This document shows, piece by piece, positions 26,122-40,000 of a DNA stretch of 64,000 nt. Position 1 is the stretch's first letter, and each line of letters begins with the position of its first letter. The notes beneath the pieces are model-generated. The model was given only the letters and a program-made list of their open reading frames with translations, had not been told where the DNA came from and did no database searches. This DNA comes from Piper betle (lineage: Eukaryota > Streptophyta > Magnoliopsida > Piperales > Piperaceae): NCBI GenBank assembly GCA_033002965.1, contig JAURVB010000184.1, positions 1 through 64,000 of the forward strand, read 5' to 3'. The translations under genes and the position numbers were made by a program.

Positions 26122-26859
26122 AACCTACAGGCCTTTTTGTCAATACATGCAACAATATTTGCCCTTACCAATCTTCTTCAAACTAATCTCCAATCATGAC
26201 CAGTAAATTTATTCGTATATCTTTTTAACCAAAAACAAGCAATGGTCAAATCTTATGCCAATAGGCTTTACTTCTTGAGGCTCGCTCTCATGTCTGCAAG
26301 GAAATTTCTAGTATTGTGCTGTATTACCCCAAAAACCTGCTCTTCTATTACCAAGAACGGTTTCTGGATTCTACAATAGCTCTAGAAACCGAATTGGAAA
26401 GAGCATCGGCCCTCGTCGATAACAGCCCCTTCTCTTCCACTTTCACAATCTTCTAAAAAGATTCAATACAATACAACATGCAATTTTTAGGCCAGAAGCT
26501 CAGCGCTGAATCTTATTCACAGGCACAAATTTTGCACTACAGCCTTCTGGGCTCTTGCCAAAACAAAAAATGCAGCATCCATTCTGCAAACCAGGTATAG
26601 AACACAAGATGTTACCTACTTCAAAGATGTAGCTACGTTAAATCAATTTCTGAACACTTTCCGGTCAATAATACAAGTTTTTGATGTTTGGCAACAAGCA
26701 TCCAATTGCGGACTATAGCTAGAATTAACTGGGCAAACCACTAGAGAATGTCCAAACAACACACTTCTCTCACCACAAATGAAAAACCTGCTGCAAACAT
26801 CCTGCAGGATCCACTTGGCAAGAGGAGTTCTTGGCCAAATATAGCAATTGATTCCGCAA
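26122..26859. other. SmD1 3' flank and spacer
   Basis: This holds the 3' UTR of SmD1 (minus strand) and spacer up to the hAT-type element. The open frame on the minus strand at 26643-26894 is the out-of-frame continuation of SmD1 exon 4 and not a separate gene. Confidence 0.6.
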
Positions 26860-29170
26860 CTAGCGGCCTCGGCCTCGGCCCCTTCCACGTCCACGCCCCG
26901 ACCACGCCCAAGTGGTCGCCCTAATTTTTAGGGACAAAAAATAGCTCAACTTACATTGGGAACAGCAGTAAGAAAAAGCTCAAAACATTCTAACAAGAAA
27001 GTAGAACTAATCACCTGCAGTAGGCTTTTTGGGCTTGATCCTTGGAGTCTCCTCAACCAACAAAGTCTCAAGGTTTAAGCTGTCTGGAAGGATGTAGTAC
27101 CTGATATTGTTTCCCCTAACACTCAGGTGATCAAGAGTGACCGGATTTTTGCCCTTAAGTGTAAGCTTGACAGTCTTTAAATGTGTGTTCATACTAATAT
27201 CCACACCTGCACACAGATGCACCAGGTTGTTACAGAAAGGCTGATTGGAGAGAAAATCAAGCTAGGGAGAATGTCAGTTTACATTTCCTTCCAACTCACA
27301 ACAAATCAAGATCGCTACCGGTATAATACACTATTCTATTCTGCTAGCCAAACCCATATGTAATTAACATGCAAAAAAAACGACAGGGAAATGATATGCC
27401 CAATTACCTGTATCTTTCTCAAAATAAGAAATTCACAAAATACACTTCTAATACATTAAAAAATTCTTTGTTCAGCCAGTGTGCAAAACCCCCTTGGTTA
27501 AAAGATATAGTACACATCTGAGGCACCAAATAATCTAGAGATCAAATTCACCATATGAAACAGAAATAAGAAATTAAGTTGGAATTTGACCCCATTTGGT
27601 TTGTCAATATATAAAGGAGATGGAGAACCCAAATTGTCAAATCCATTCACATTGCAATTATACTCCCCTTTGCTTGCTAGCATAATCTCACCCACTTCAA
27701 TGCTCTTTTAACCCGAATTACATTACAAGGGCAGTTGGATGATGAGGGTAATTGTGTCCAATTCAAAAAAATAATCGCCATGTGATCTTAATGGATAGCT
27801 AGAACTCCTCCTAGCTGATGTGAGTATATCTACACTAGCTGATATTAAGCAATCTCTTATAAAAAAGGCCAGATACATTCTATAACAATATAATTACAAC
27901 CATTATTATCATGAATAAACATTCTAGTTCTGCATTGGTGAACAGAATTCAGTTTGCATATTCCCTTATTGTTAAATTTCTTACATAGAAATAGGAACGA
28001 CAACACAAACAATGCTAAAATTGTCCATGTTATACAACCTTCTGATTCAGCTTATCTTTTCGTCACTGACAAGCTAAAATAGAAGTCATTTCTTGTGATC
28101 AAACTCGTTCATAAGATTGAACACAACAAAAGAAAAACAAATGAACTTAAGGTCAATTTGTCCACATTGTTCTTGAATTTTAGTGGTATAATGCTCAAGA
28201 AAATCCTATGTCAAAAGCCAATCAAGCTTGGGTCAACATTGGTAGAAACCCATACATGAATCCCTATCCTTTGAACTAGCATCACAACTAAAATAGTACA
28301 ACCTAAGTAAAACAAACAAAAGATACGGCATAAAACCCAACAAAATAAATGTCCCACGGTAGCAAAAGGCAAAAATATCCTTTACATGAAAAACTATATA
28401 ATCCTTTGGATTCACCGGAGCTATAACGCTCTTTACTTAGCTAATCTATCTTATCCAAAGTATATCACACAATGTAGTCCATGTGTGGGTAGAACATTAG
28501 CAGTTGGGAACTTAGATAGTATGAAGGGAAAAGATAAAAATAAAATTTAATAAAAAATTTAAAATCTGGAAGAAGAGGAAAAAGAGGAGGATGCTGGTTG
28601 CATAAAAAAGATGAGCATTTCGTCTTCAAGTAAGCATAAATACGCAAAACCATATTCTTCTTCTCCTCTAGTTCTGTATCCTCATATCTTCTCCATACAC
28701 TACAGATCTTCCTCTAAAACCTGGCTCTCTAGACTTCTCCACAGGATCAACATCTTCCAGACAAAGGTCGCAATGTTCCAAGTCTCTCTCTCTCTCCTCC
28801 CTCCCTCTCTTCAATTCTCAACTAAGATCAACCCTCTAAATCCCAATAGCTTCACCCAACCTCCCCAGCTACAGAACAGTTTCGTATCAGGTGTCCAATT
28901 CCCAAGTACAGTGGATAAGTTCAAACTAGTAAACACCATGCGAAGACAACGACCAAGCATATATATATACATATACATACATATATACCTGTGATAGTTC
29001 CATGAACAACAGTGCCATTCTTAAGCTCGATCGACACCGTCTCATTGTTCAACTTCATCAAAAACCTGCACCACTTTTGTTTCAATTCACCACAACAAAA
29101 AATTCAAAAACAAAAAGCACCAAAAGAAACGAAATCCACAAATCAGAGGAGATTACCTAACGAGCTTCAT
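26860..29170 (-). CDS. SMD1: Small nuclear ribonucleoprotein SmD1, 4 exons, RG tail out of frame
   Basis: Core Sm protein of the U1, U2, U4 and U5 snRNPs in nuclear pre-mRNA splicing. Exons on the minus strand: 29170-29157 (MKLVR), 29065-28989, 27206-27015, 26920-26860. The Sm1 motif ([18 protein letters not shown]) and Sm2 motif ([19 protein letters not shown]) are complete. Exon 4 should give the arginine-glycine tail of SmD1, and its (RG)n run ending CGC TAG is readable. It is however one base out of frame with exons 1-3; the CCCC run at 26896-26899 (plus strand) is the likely place of a missing base. One added base gives 114 residues, the family length. As written, translation runs on to a TGA at 26643-26645 (186 residues). 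No other AG acceptor restores the frame. Confidence 0.92.
27207..28988 (-). other. Large intron 2 of SmD1
   Basis: 1.78-kb intron with canonical ends, between the Sm1 and Sm2 coding exons. It is AT-rich with no conserved frame. A CT-rich stretch and an ATATAC microsatellite lie near 28780-28990, next to the 5' splice site. Confidence 0.7.
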
Positions 29171-29216
29171 GGCGGGTAAATGGTGAGGGCGATGGGATTG
29201 GAAGGGGGAGCCGAAG

Positions 29217-29298
29217 AAACCCTAGAGGAGGGCTCGGGGGAGGAGATGGTCGACCAAACCCTAGAGGAGGGTCTTAGATGGGCCTCTCGAATTGGGCC
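29217..29298 (-). promoter_or_regulatory. Telo-box and site II promoter motifs of SmD1
   Basis: Read on the plus strand: AAACCCTA at 29217-29224 and 29256-29263, both within a repeated AAACCCTAGAGGAGGG, and TGGGCC at 29279-29284 and 29293-29298. Telo-boxes next to site II elements are known from promoters of plant ribosomal protein and other growth-linked genes. That fits a splicing core gene whose ATG is 50-130 bp away. Confidence 0.7.
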
Positions 29299-30600
29299 GC
29301 CGTCATCTACCTTCCTTCACATTTAAAAATAATTTTGTTTTATTATTGTGGGCTTATAGTAACTCCATAGTTTCTTAAAAACTTATTATTAAATTTAATT
29401 ACAATTTTATGATTATTTTTCAATTATCGCTGGGAAGCTCTTAGAGCAAATTAGAGATCTCTATTCTATTGATTATCTCAGAGTAATTTAGTATACATAT
29501 GGTTTTTAAGTACTTTGATGAAAATTAAATAGTAATTTAGTATTTAAATTGAAAATAATAATTAAGGATATAAATGCTAATTCATATAATTTGATTTTTG
29601 AATGACACTAATATATACTTATTGGGCAGGTCTTTGACTGGGGAAATGAATGATACGAGAAATGGAGTTGAAAGTTTCATTTTTACATTGCTTTGACAAT
29701 CCCCCTTTCAAATGTTTCAACTGCATCAACCGCATTATTTGTATATATACATATTCCCTGGAGCAAAGTAGGTAAAACACTAGAATTTTTCTTTCTGAAT
29801 CTCATGCATAGAACCTACTGCTCTGCTTAAATGATTGTCCCACTGGGTACAAGTGCATCCTTGATTACAGTCACAATGCCGCTCTTGATGAAGTAACCAT
29901 CTGTTTCTCTTGCTGCTTCTTGCACAGTAAACATAGTAAACACTGGCTTTTGATGGATATTTGTCGTAGATGGTGAGGCTAATATATGCCGCAACAAAAT
30001 ATATTTTCCACTTGGAGCCGCGAATCAACACTTTTCATGGTCTCGTCCACCTCAAGGCAATTATAATATGAGGCATGCCATCTATACAAAATATTCTCCT
30101 ACTCTAATATGATTGATTAGACATCTCTATAAGCTTTAGGAGTCTATAATGGCTCTCGTATAATAGTTGCCCAGAGGCCCTTAACATGGAGTCTAGGACC
30201 TCAAGTGATATTCCCTTTTATTCCTTGCATATTTGTGTAATCGGTTTCATTTTAGGAAATTGGGTACCTGCTCTATAATATTTGGGTTTGGTTTCGAATA
30301 CCGGACACCTAATTTTAATATATATAGATATACATATTATAGAAATATATGCATTTATATATAAAATTAATATATTTTCGTTTTTAATTTTTTTATTAGC
30401 CGAATTAATCTTCTTATTTTTGTTAAATAATTATTTTTAATTTAATTTTTTATAATATAAATGAGTTTTAAATGACATGCCCTGAATTGTTAAATGGTAA
30501 ATAATTAGGTTTGCATTCGAGTAATAAAATTTCAAGATAATAAATAGTCGGGTTTAGTATATAAACTAAAGTAATTAGCAATTTGGAATAAGCAAGGGAT
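29299..30600. other. Divergent spacer between SmD1 and the APO3-like gene
   Basis: AT-rich spacer between two genes transcribed away from each other. A minus-strand open frame at 29780-30031 (83 codons) has no recognisable domain and no supporting context. Confidence 0.5.
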
Positions 30601-30668
30601 CGAGAATTTAGCAGGATGGACTCGGAGAATCCAGTTTCGGGGGTTATTGAGCGGAGAATCGTAAAACC

Positions 30669-33600
30669 GTGCGGGTGAGAATCCAAATCGCAATCGCGGG
30701 CCGCGTGTCGGGGCGGATCGTCGATCGTCCTCCTCCTATCCTCTGCTCTCCACGCCCTCCTCTCTTCACCCACGGTGGATATGCCATCGCCGCCGCCGCC
30801 GCCGCTCGTCTCCGTCTCCGTCGCCATCGCCCCTCTCCCTTCGCTGGTCGCCCCCCATCCCTTCGCTGCTTCGAGGCGCTCCGGCCGACAAGCTCTGCAT
30901 TTCCACATAGATTGGAAGGGAGAGTGAGTTCAAGCTTTTCTAAATTTCCATGTGCATGCGTTTAATTCTAGGTTGGTTGGGATTGGTGATTTACAGTTTA
31001 TTTTTAGTTTTTTTGAATCATCTTGTCCGAGCATGATTGTTGATTATTTGATTAGTAGCCAGCTTAGTCTTTTATGCTAAGGTAGTTCTTGAAATGGGGA
31101 ACAAGAATTGTACCAAAAAAAAAACTGTCAATGACCGATTTAACACTTTACTGCTGTCGGGTAATAGATAGCAGTTTGGATGCATGACGGGGTTGTTTTT
31201 ATTCATTTGTGTATGCGTTTTGTTATCAAGTCTTGATCACAGCAAATGTTAATATTGCATCCCGTCGAATCTGGATAGTTTTGTTTTGTTTTTTCCTTGG
31301 CAAAAAATAAAAAAAATAACTAACTGCAGGACTCTTGATTTGTCCAGGAAATTGACATTGCAGGTTGGCAGTTTTTGTCTAATTGATTGACAATTTTGTG
31401 TGTGGAATGGGAGATTTATTCTTCTCTTTGCTGTTCTTTTAGATATTGTTGAAACCTCTTCTTGTCATAGGTTTGTTAGTTTCTAATTTGTATAGTTATG
31501 GAATTCACTCCACTTGTGTGTCAGTTCTGTATCACATCATTGTTCCTCTTAAATTACTGTTCCTAAGAAAAATTATATTGCAAGTGTAAGTATTAAATTA
31601 CAATCAGTGGATGGAATCATATGAATTCTTTATGAGTATATTTTGAATGCGCTTCTAAAACAATGAAAGAAGACAAACTTCATGCTCTGCATATGTCTTT
31701 GAGTAAATTATATTCCTCCATTACTCTACACTTGCTTCATGACCATTTTCATTTTTTCCGACCTTCCATTCTAGTTTTTTTCCTTTTTAAAATATGGTAA
31801 CCAGCTTTGCATCCGTGGTTACATTGTATTTTTAAATAAAAGGTAGTAGCAAAGAAGACAGCAAGAAGTGGTTTCCTTTGTTTGATTCACTTTCATGTCT
31901 TTATCTTGTTTGATTCATTTTTGATTGACTTTCGTGTATATAATACCTTACTTTGGTAACAAAAGAGGGAAGTCATGAGCATGGAAGCATTAAGTGTAGG
32001 ATTCTCCTTTTCAATGATACAATTAGAAAGGAAAATTATTAACCGCAAGTTAGTTGTGCTGCAAATATGTTATAGTTATTTACGGGCCTTTTAAGTAAGT
32101 ATTAAGTCTTTACTAAATAGGTATTTATAAGTGAGTATTTCTCTGTACTGAAATATCCGTATACTAAACTGCAAATACCCAGGCTTGTTTGGGATAGAGT
32201 TAACTTGGGTGTGGCTAAAATTCTTCCAGTTGGAATAGGCTCAAGAGGACATTGCTTTATTTCCACGGAGTATGTAGTTTTTGATCTGTCTAAGATAAAA
32301 TGTTAATTGAATATGATGTATACATGACCCGCAGTCCTAGCTTCCCATCAAGTAGAAGCACGTAAAATTGTACCCAAATGAACAGACATCATAATGGTTA
32401 TTTATAGTTTTATATTTGCCTAAAAGTTGATAATTGAACCAAATATTTACTCATCATTATTGAGTAACTCGCGGGTCAATTTACTCCTCATTAACCAATA
32501 TTGGGATGTCAGAAAGTTATAATTATTAAAAAAATCATTTTATTATTGAAATATGTAACTATATATTGCATTAAAAAATTGAGCAAAACTAAAGAATAAC
32601 TTCGTACTTAGTACTCACTTGCCTTTTAGGGTCCTGAAGGCTAAATGCCTCAATCAATATAATTTAATAATTTTGATCGTAATAGCCAGAGCTGAAATAT
32701 TAAACCTAGAAGAAGATTAGTCCAATATCTAATGCTTACTAAGACGATGATCAGTTTATAATTAAAGTGGGCCTATAGGTCTTTAATTTCATTTACTACA
32801 TTTTAAGAGATAACTTAAAGTTTATTTATATATTTACACCTTGGTCGAGCCGTTGTAAATAGAACCACAACTGATCCTAGGCGATGATAGGTTAGGTGAG
32901 ATTAGCAGCTGGTAGACTCATGGTCTAAGAAAAAGAGTTTTTGTGGCCAAATTTCTTCAAAAATAGATACACTGTAAGACCTAAATAGTATTGTGTTTTT
33001 ATACCTTTAATTTGGTTAATTAATTTTGAAAGTTTAAAAAATTAGGTTTAAATGGTTATAATCGGGTAAGTTTAAATGCATGAGAGGTGACAAGTTCTAT
33101 ATTAAGTGAAGTAGAACTTGTATTGCTCTTACTTTATATCTATATGAAACAGAACTTGTATTTCTCATACTTGTCTCTATTCTTATAATTATCCCAGTCT
33201 AGTAGGAGAAAGGATGGTGTTAGCATTCTAATACAGGTTTAGTTATTTAGATTTTGATGAGTTACAATCTTTATTATTTATCACAAGTACAACTTGTATT
33301 TCTCATATCTATCACAAACAATTAGATAGGGTTTGAGGAACTCTTAGATGCTATAAGTGTAAAATTTTAATGCAAGTAGAGTTCTTTTAGATATTGATGG
33401 GTTATGGGGTTACAAGTTATCTGGTAGAACTTGTATCTCTCGTGCATATCTCAATAATAGGGTAAGGATTAGGAAACTCTTAGATGATTGAATTCTAATA
33501 CGAAGAGATTTTTTTTTTTGATGAGTTACAAGTTCTAGAACTCACATATTTCGTACTTATCTCAATCTAATAAGATAAGGATTAGGAAACTCTTAAGATG

Positions 33601-35783
33601 CTATTCGAATTCTAATACAAGTAGAATTTTTTAGATTTTGATGAGTTACAAGTTCTATATCAAGTAGTACTTGTATTGCCCATGCTTATCTCAATCTAAT
33701 AAGTAAGGATTAGGAGACTCAGAGATGTTAGATTCTAATACAAGTGGAATTCTTTGGATTTTGGTGGGGCTCACCCCTTATGGGCATATTTAATAATCTT
33801 TTCCCCAACAAATGATGGCGAAAACTACGTGGATCTTATGGTGACTATGCATTGAAGATGTTCAAGTTGCTATTTTATGTGTTCAGTATCTCTAAGGCCT
33901 AAGTCTAAGCACTGATTTGGTTTATGACACTTCTCTAGTTGCTCATGTAAGCTGTGGATATTGCTTTTCTTTTTTGGCAGTTCAGCTTTCATATTAATTA
34001 GATGATTGTTCTTCCTTAAAATTATTGTGTGTTTATTCTCGGTGGTTCATGAGTAAGTGATTTGTTAATATGTATTTGACATATAGTTTTATTTTGTTGT
34101 CAGCTCAGCCATCGATTTCTTCATTCGCATAGCACAAGATGTACTAAGATGGTATCTTGCTCGGTTACTGATGAACATAGAGGTTCTGATGGGAAAAGCC
34201 AAGAATATTTACAAAATGTGAATTTACCACCATTACTTCCAAAGAACAAGAAAAGCCTTTTCCAATACCACTAAAGAAAATTGTGCAGGCCGCAAAAGTT
34301 GACAAAAAGCTCGCTCAGATGGGAATAGAGAAGCCTCTTGAGCCTCCAAAAAATGGTTTGTTGGTTACTGAGCTCATTCCTGTTGCTCATGAGGTGTTGG
34401 AAGCATGGGAAGTGTTGCTTAAAGGACTCTCTGAGTTGTTGAACATAGTTCCTGTCTATGGATGCAGGTATTTTTTGTTGAGACACATAGTTTAACCTAT
34501 ATGCAGAGCTGAATTCATGCTATTAAGGATAGCTGATCAATTGATGCAGTGATGCTATCTTGGTGGTTGCTATGATTGTTTAATTTCTCATTCCCAAGAT
34601 TTTTATTTTGGAATATTTACAAGTGGTGGCATGCCATGAATTGAGATGCGAAAACTGGCCACATGTCTTCAGTTGTATATGGTGTATATTTACAAAGAGA
34701 TTCTATGATGTTGATTTTATTTTAACGGTCATTTGTTTTCACTACTTTCATAAATTATTGATTATTTGTTAAAGCATTTTAGTAGATCTGTATGTCAGTT
34801 GTACAGACACTAGCCAACGTCTTGATGTTCTTAATTCAAATTTGATTCAGCTTCCATGGATGCTGCAAAATTGCTTGGTTCAATTTCCATGATTGCATAA
34901 GAATGAGCTGGGACAGCAGATTTCTGTATTTGATACATTTTCTGTCTATTTCAGCTCTTGCTCTGAAGTCCATGTAGCGTCATCGGGTCACAAGATTCGA
35001 GATTGCCTGGGATCTGGCAGTGCAAACCGCAAAAGTTTGCACACGTGGGTTAAAGGTTCCATGGTGGATGTTCTAATTCCTATTGAATCCTACCATATGT
35101 ATGATCCATTTGGCCGGCGTATTAAGCATGAGACCAGGTTTGATTATGACAGAATCCCTGCTGTGGTGGAGCTATGCATCCAGGCAGGAGTAGATATGCC
35201 AGAATATCCTTCTCGAAGAAGAACTTCTCCCATTAGAATGCTTGGGAAAAAGGTCGTTGATCGAGGTGGCTTTGTTGAAGAGCCAAAGGGTTCTTTCTCT
35301 AAGGGTTCAAATTCCCTACCAACGGAGCTTGATCTATATGCAGCCAGACAGTCCCCTCCAACATCTGATGTACCAAGGCTTGCCCAAGAGACGCTTGAAG
35401 CATATGAAACCGTAAGAAGAGGAGTGAGGAGGTTGATGAAAAAATACACGGTGAAAGCATGTGGCTATTGCTCAGAGGTTCATGTAGGACCATGGGGCCA
35501 CAATGCTAAGCTTTGTGGGGCTTTTAAGCACCAGTGGAGAGATGGAAAGCATGGATGGCAAGATGCTACTTTTGAGGAGGTGATACCTCCAAACTATGTG
35601 TGGCATGTGAAGGACATAAACGATCCACCCCTTGAAAGTGCACTGAAGAGATACTATGGGAAGGCCCCAGCCGTAGTGGAGGTATGTATGCATGCGGGAG
35701 CTATAATTCCTGAAAAATATAAACCAATGATGAGACTCGACATTGTTATACCTGAATCCGAAGAAGCAAGATTAGTGGCATGA
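30669..35783 (+). CDS. APO3: APO protein 3-like, organellar RNA-binding protein
   Basis: APO proteins are plant-specific, organelle-targeted RNA-binding proteins. APO1 aids chloroplast group II intron splicing, and APO3 is thought to act in mitochondria. Two APO motifs are visible: CRSCSEVHVASSGHKIRDC, split by an intron, and CGYCSEVHVGPWGHNAKLC. Each has the Cys/His ligands typical of the family. Flanking conserved blocks are PVESYHMYDPFGRRIKHETRF-like and WRDGKHGWQDA. Coding exons: 34104-34467 and 34955-35783 (TGA 35781-35783). The first ATG in frame is 34149. An upstream exon (GC-rich, about 30669-30925, donor GAGA|GTGAGT) is open in the same phase but has no ATG, so it is probably 5' UTR or its start codon is lost to an indel. 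The frame slips by one base at the A-run 34251-34254, just before PFPIPLKKI. From 34149 the 1148 nt are one short of a multiple of three. Confidence 0.88.
30926..34103 (+). other. Large first intron of the APO3-like gene
   Basis: 3.2-kb AT-rich intron between the GC-rich leader exon and the first certain coding exon. Its 3' part carries a hairpin-bearing tandem repeat (separate entry). No genes inside. Confidence 0.6.
33085..33765. repeat. Degenerate tandem repeat with internal inverted repeat
   Basis: Five or six copies of an approximately 120-bp unit. Each has 'gatgagttacaagttct', then 'agaacttgtattt', then 'cttatctcaatctaataag', then 'aaggattaggaaactcttag'. In the first copy ACAAGTTCTA (33090-33099) and TAGAACTTGT (33112-33121) form a perfect 10-bp inverted repeat. 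Copies occur near 33090, 33280, 33405, 33525 and 33645. Confidence 0.7.
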
Positions 35784-37072
35784 AATATAGCAGTTGCTCA
35801 TATGTTTGAATTGAACTTTCCTTAGAAGTTTACTGTCTTTCTGTAGTCAAATTATTGTTTTACAGTTTATACGAAGTAATTACATGCATTTTTGAAAGAG
35901 TGATTGCATTATGCATAGATTATATGCTAGGTGACTTGACATTGAACTCTTGTTCTTGTAGTTAAATGCTGCAGGCTGCAGCCATAGGTTTATAATATAT
36001 TGGATTTCAAAGAATCAGAAGTCAGCCGATTTGCCCACTAATTATTCATTAAAGCCTGAATTTTGTTGCTTTGATGGTGAAGTGTAAATATGTTACAATC
36101 CTTTGGTATGAGACATGGGGTTGTATTGTTTCTAGTCTTAGTCTAACGTCGGGATTGAGATTAGTTGGCGGGTGCTCTGTAAAATAGGTTATAAGTCTTT
36201 TAAAATGATTAGTTATTTTGAGATGAACTTAAGGCTCGTAACAGAATATAATTGGTAACATTTTACAAACCCCCTTTTGCTTCTTTATCTGAGTATGTCA
36301 GAAATATCTTCTCCATAGGAGGTTGTATCGTTGATTTTATAGAGGGGGAGGGAGCGGGGAGGGGAAGGGCTCAAAAGAATATGGATCGTTTAATTATAAA
36401 AATGGTTTAAATAAAAAAATAAAAAATTCACAACAATTGCCAATCGATTGTTGGTGTAAAAAAGAATATTTTTTATTGGCAGATTTTTAGTAGTAGACAA
36501 ATTTTTTTGCACACAAGTAATATAATTCAATTGTTCATCAATGTAACAAGAGGCAACTGTACACCACCGAATTAGCGGAGACTGCCGAAAGGGAAAGAAG
36601 ATTTTTATTTTTTCTTATACATGAATAAAATCATGCTATATCGACATTAATCACCCATGTCGTCCCCTCACATTATAAAATAAGAGTAGGTATTAATTAT
36701 GATTTAGAAATTTTGGCTTAGATATATAAAGACACAGGCAAAGATCGACGTGGATAAGGTTGATATAGTATTTTTTATGTGAGTAAAACCCATGTTCTCA
36801 ACGTCAAATATATATTCGGACGGAGCAAACCAATCCTTTTGGCGTCCAAAATAAAACATGTGATAAAAAAGACAGCCACACTACAAAAAAACTTCATACC
36901 CCCTGGCCCCACAGCAGGGAAAGGTTGTCTCTTGCACAGTATTTGGTTGGTGCAATTTGGCAAGGCTCAAAAAAGTTGTCACATTGGTTCCCAAAAAAGG
37001 GGAAAAGTTGTAATAGTGGGGAAGAATTTGATCACCTGGTCACCTCCTTGATTGAACTCCCCTTGGCCCCAA
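35784..37072. other. APO3 3' flank and spacer
   Basis: The 3' UTR of the APO3-like gene and spacer. A G-rich run (36342-36370, repeated GGGG/GGGAGG) could form a G-quadruplex. Nothing coding was seen. Confidence 0.5.
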
Positions 37073-40000
37073 CCTCCCAAATAAAAAGGACAGGTAAATG
37101 TCTCTTGATCAAAACCTTTTCCTTCAATTTCCCTGTCAATATATATTGTTGGCTGATAGATTTCTTGATTCCCTGTTGTACAATTAGGATCCTTGTGGAC
37201 TGCTATAGCGCATGTGATTACAGCAGTGATTGGCTCTGGTGTCCTGTCCCCTGGCACGGAGCATTGCTCATCTGGGTTGGATTGTAGGGGCCTTTGGCCA
37301 TGGTGGCATTTGCAGGGATCACTCTTGTTCAGTCATCTTTGCTCTGTGACTGCTACAAGTTCCCTGATCCTGTACATGGGCCTATCAGATATTCTACCTA
37401 CATGGAAGCTGTCAGGTTGTAATTGGGTGAGAGCGTTGATCATCATCTTCTTTGTTATTTGGTTACTGAGTTTCAATATTGTTAATGGGTCGACTTTATT
37501 TTTTGCGTAGTACATTTAGTTGAGTTCAAACATTGATGTTTGTGATGTTGATTGATTGCGGGATGAATTTGAGAGTGTTGTACATTATATTTTAGACGCC
37601 CAATATTTGAGGAGAATTTCAAATTAATTAGGTTTTCTATTTTTAATAGAATTACTTATATAACCTTGTTAATATTATGTCTATTAGGAACTACATAATA
37701 TACTAAAAGTCTTATTAGTTTTTCTATAAATAAGACCCTTAGACCTCCCTAATTAAATGCACAACACGTCGTATTATTATTGTGGAGAGACTTTACGTGG
37801 AGAACAAGGGCTTGGTGCTTAGGCTTTGGGACTTAGGCTATGGATTTATATTCTTCTCCTAATTGTGAGTTGAATTAACCTGGGAAAATTTCTTCGATCT
37901 ATTCCGTTGTGAAGGTACGCTTCCTAATCTCTGATTTATTAAAATCTTCAGAGAGTTTTGGTGTGAATGGACAGGGAAAAGGAGTGTTTGGTGCTGTGGA
38001 TTCCTGCAGTAATTTAGTTTGATTGGGGCAGGGATTGCTTACACAACCACTTCTTCCGACTGCATGAGCTATTATACTGTGCTAGTATCTTCTATTCTTT
38101 GATTATTACTAATATACAATGAGTTGATTGCTAATAATACAAACTCAAATTGATACATTTAAAAAAACCAAATTCAGTTAAGTGTTTCACTTCATTATTC
38201 CATTCTTTTGTTTGAGACTGTTATCATTTGTAGTGGGCTCTAACTAGGGTAATCCCCTCATATTTATTCTCCAAACTTGTTAGTTCTAGTCTCCCGCGTT
38301 GGACAAAGGTGGAAGCTAAAGGTATTGAAAAAGTATATTTTAAGTTTGCACATTCTCTGGGGTATCCATTGGAACAGTTTTTCATTGGAACAATCAACAA
38401 TGCTTTGGAGTGCTGATGGTAATACAAAGAGTTTTAAACTGGAGGTTTTAATCATGATATGCCTCATCTCATTGTAGTTTAAATAGATAATTTTAATACC
38501 ATTGGTATTTCATGATGGGGTTGGTTTGATTGCTAGCTTAACATATGCAGTAACTTCTGACGGAGAAAAGGGTGAATGATATGAATAAATCATCATTCAG
38601 CATTTAGGAGAGTATATCTTTAACACAAAAGAAAAACCATATTGGTCATATTGGTCATGAATTTCTGAGGCTTGCATGTTCAACATCTATATTGAGCACT
38701 ATGGAGTTAGATAAGTCATTTTATTGCTTGCAAATGAGGAGAACATTGGAAGTTACAATATTTGATTTGAGAGGGATAATTGGTTAACCAAAAGTTGAGT
38801 GGGGAAATATGTCTGAGCCAGTATTGCTTGTCTTTCTTAATTCAAATACAGGGCTATAGAAATCAAATTGTTACCCAAAAAGGGTCACCAAGCTGAGTGC
38901 TTGTACAGGGATAGCTCCTTCATGCTTTTGTTTGGAGGAATCCAGATTTTGTGCTCTCAAATCCCGGATTTATCTTGTATGGAGTGGCTTTCCACCATGT
39001 CTGCAATGATGCCCTTCTGTTACTCCTCAATTGGCATTGCACTTGGTATCATCTCAGTAACAGGTTAGCTCTGTGAGCTCTTTACCTATATCTTATCACT
39101 CAACCTGTTTGATCAATTCTAAATAAATGTAATCACAATTCCCATGTCAGGATGACAACCCAATTAGAAATGCAGAAACAGATATGTCCTTGGTAACTTC
39201 TCCACAGGAAAATTTGATTAACTTTTACATGACTAATTCCAAGTTTCCGTGTGTTTTTAGATTGATTCACTTGATGCATGTCAATCTTCCTTTATTGATG
39301 CTAATAATCTAACCCTCCTGGTATTTTAACAGTTAATGAAAAAATAAAGGCCAGCATTAGTGGAATTCCTCAGAGGACAGCGACTGAGAAGCTATGGAAG
39401 GTGGTTCAAGCCTTGGGAGACATTGCTTTTGCTTATCCTTTCTCCATTGTTTTGGGTCAGATTCAGGTGATGCAATCTTAAATCCTGTGATTTCATGCAA
39501 GAAGCAAGCTATAACGAGCACAAACTTGTTCAAAACTTTGAAGGACACTTTAAAATCCCCACCTCCAGAAAATCAAACCATGAAGAGGGCATCCATATTT
39601 CCATCTTCATCACCACGATCTTCTACCTCTTCTGTGGAGGATTTGGTTATGCTGCCTTCGGAGACGACACTCCTGGCATCTCTTGAGAGGCTTCAGTTTT
39701 GACGGGTTTCACTGGCTCAGCGACTTTGCAAATGCTTGTATTGTGCTGCACCTTGTAGGAGGATACCAAGTCGAACAATGTTATTCATTCAATTAAAATA
39801 ACTAAATATTCAAAGGCGATATGGAAAATTTTGTATCTCTGTTGCCAAAACTGAGATTGGGTAATGATGATGACCTTTGTTTCTCATTGGTGTGCAGTTG
39901 TACAGCCAACCATTGTTTGCCTCTGCAGAGAAATGGGTGCAACAAAGGCACCCCAATAGCAGCATTGTGAATCAGTCACACACAGTTGAAGCTCCGTTGT

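Noticed and set aside
26643..26859. A genuine Cys-rich C-terminal extension of SmD1
   Set aside because: The RG codons and stop of the normal tail are intact one base out of frame, so a missing base is the simpler view.
29780..30031. Cys-rich 83-codon frame on the minus strand
   Set aside because: No family recognised, no promoter or splice support. Left as intergenic.
34245..34260. Programmed frameshift in the APO3-like gene
   Set aside because: APO genes are not known to use one, and the same one-base loss is seen in three other genes.
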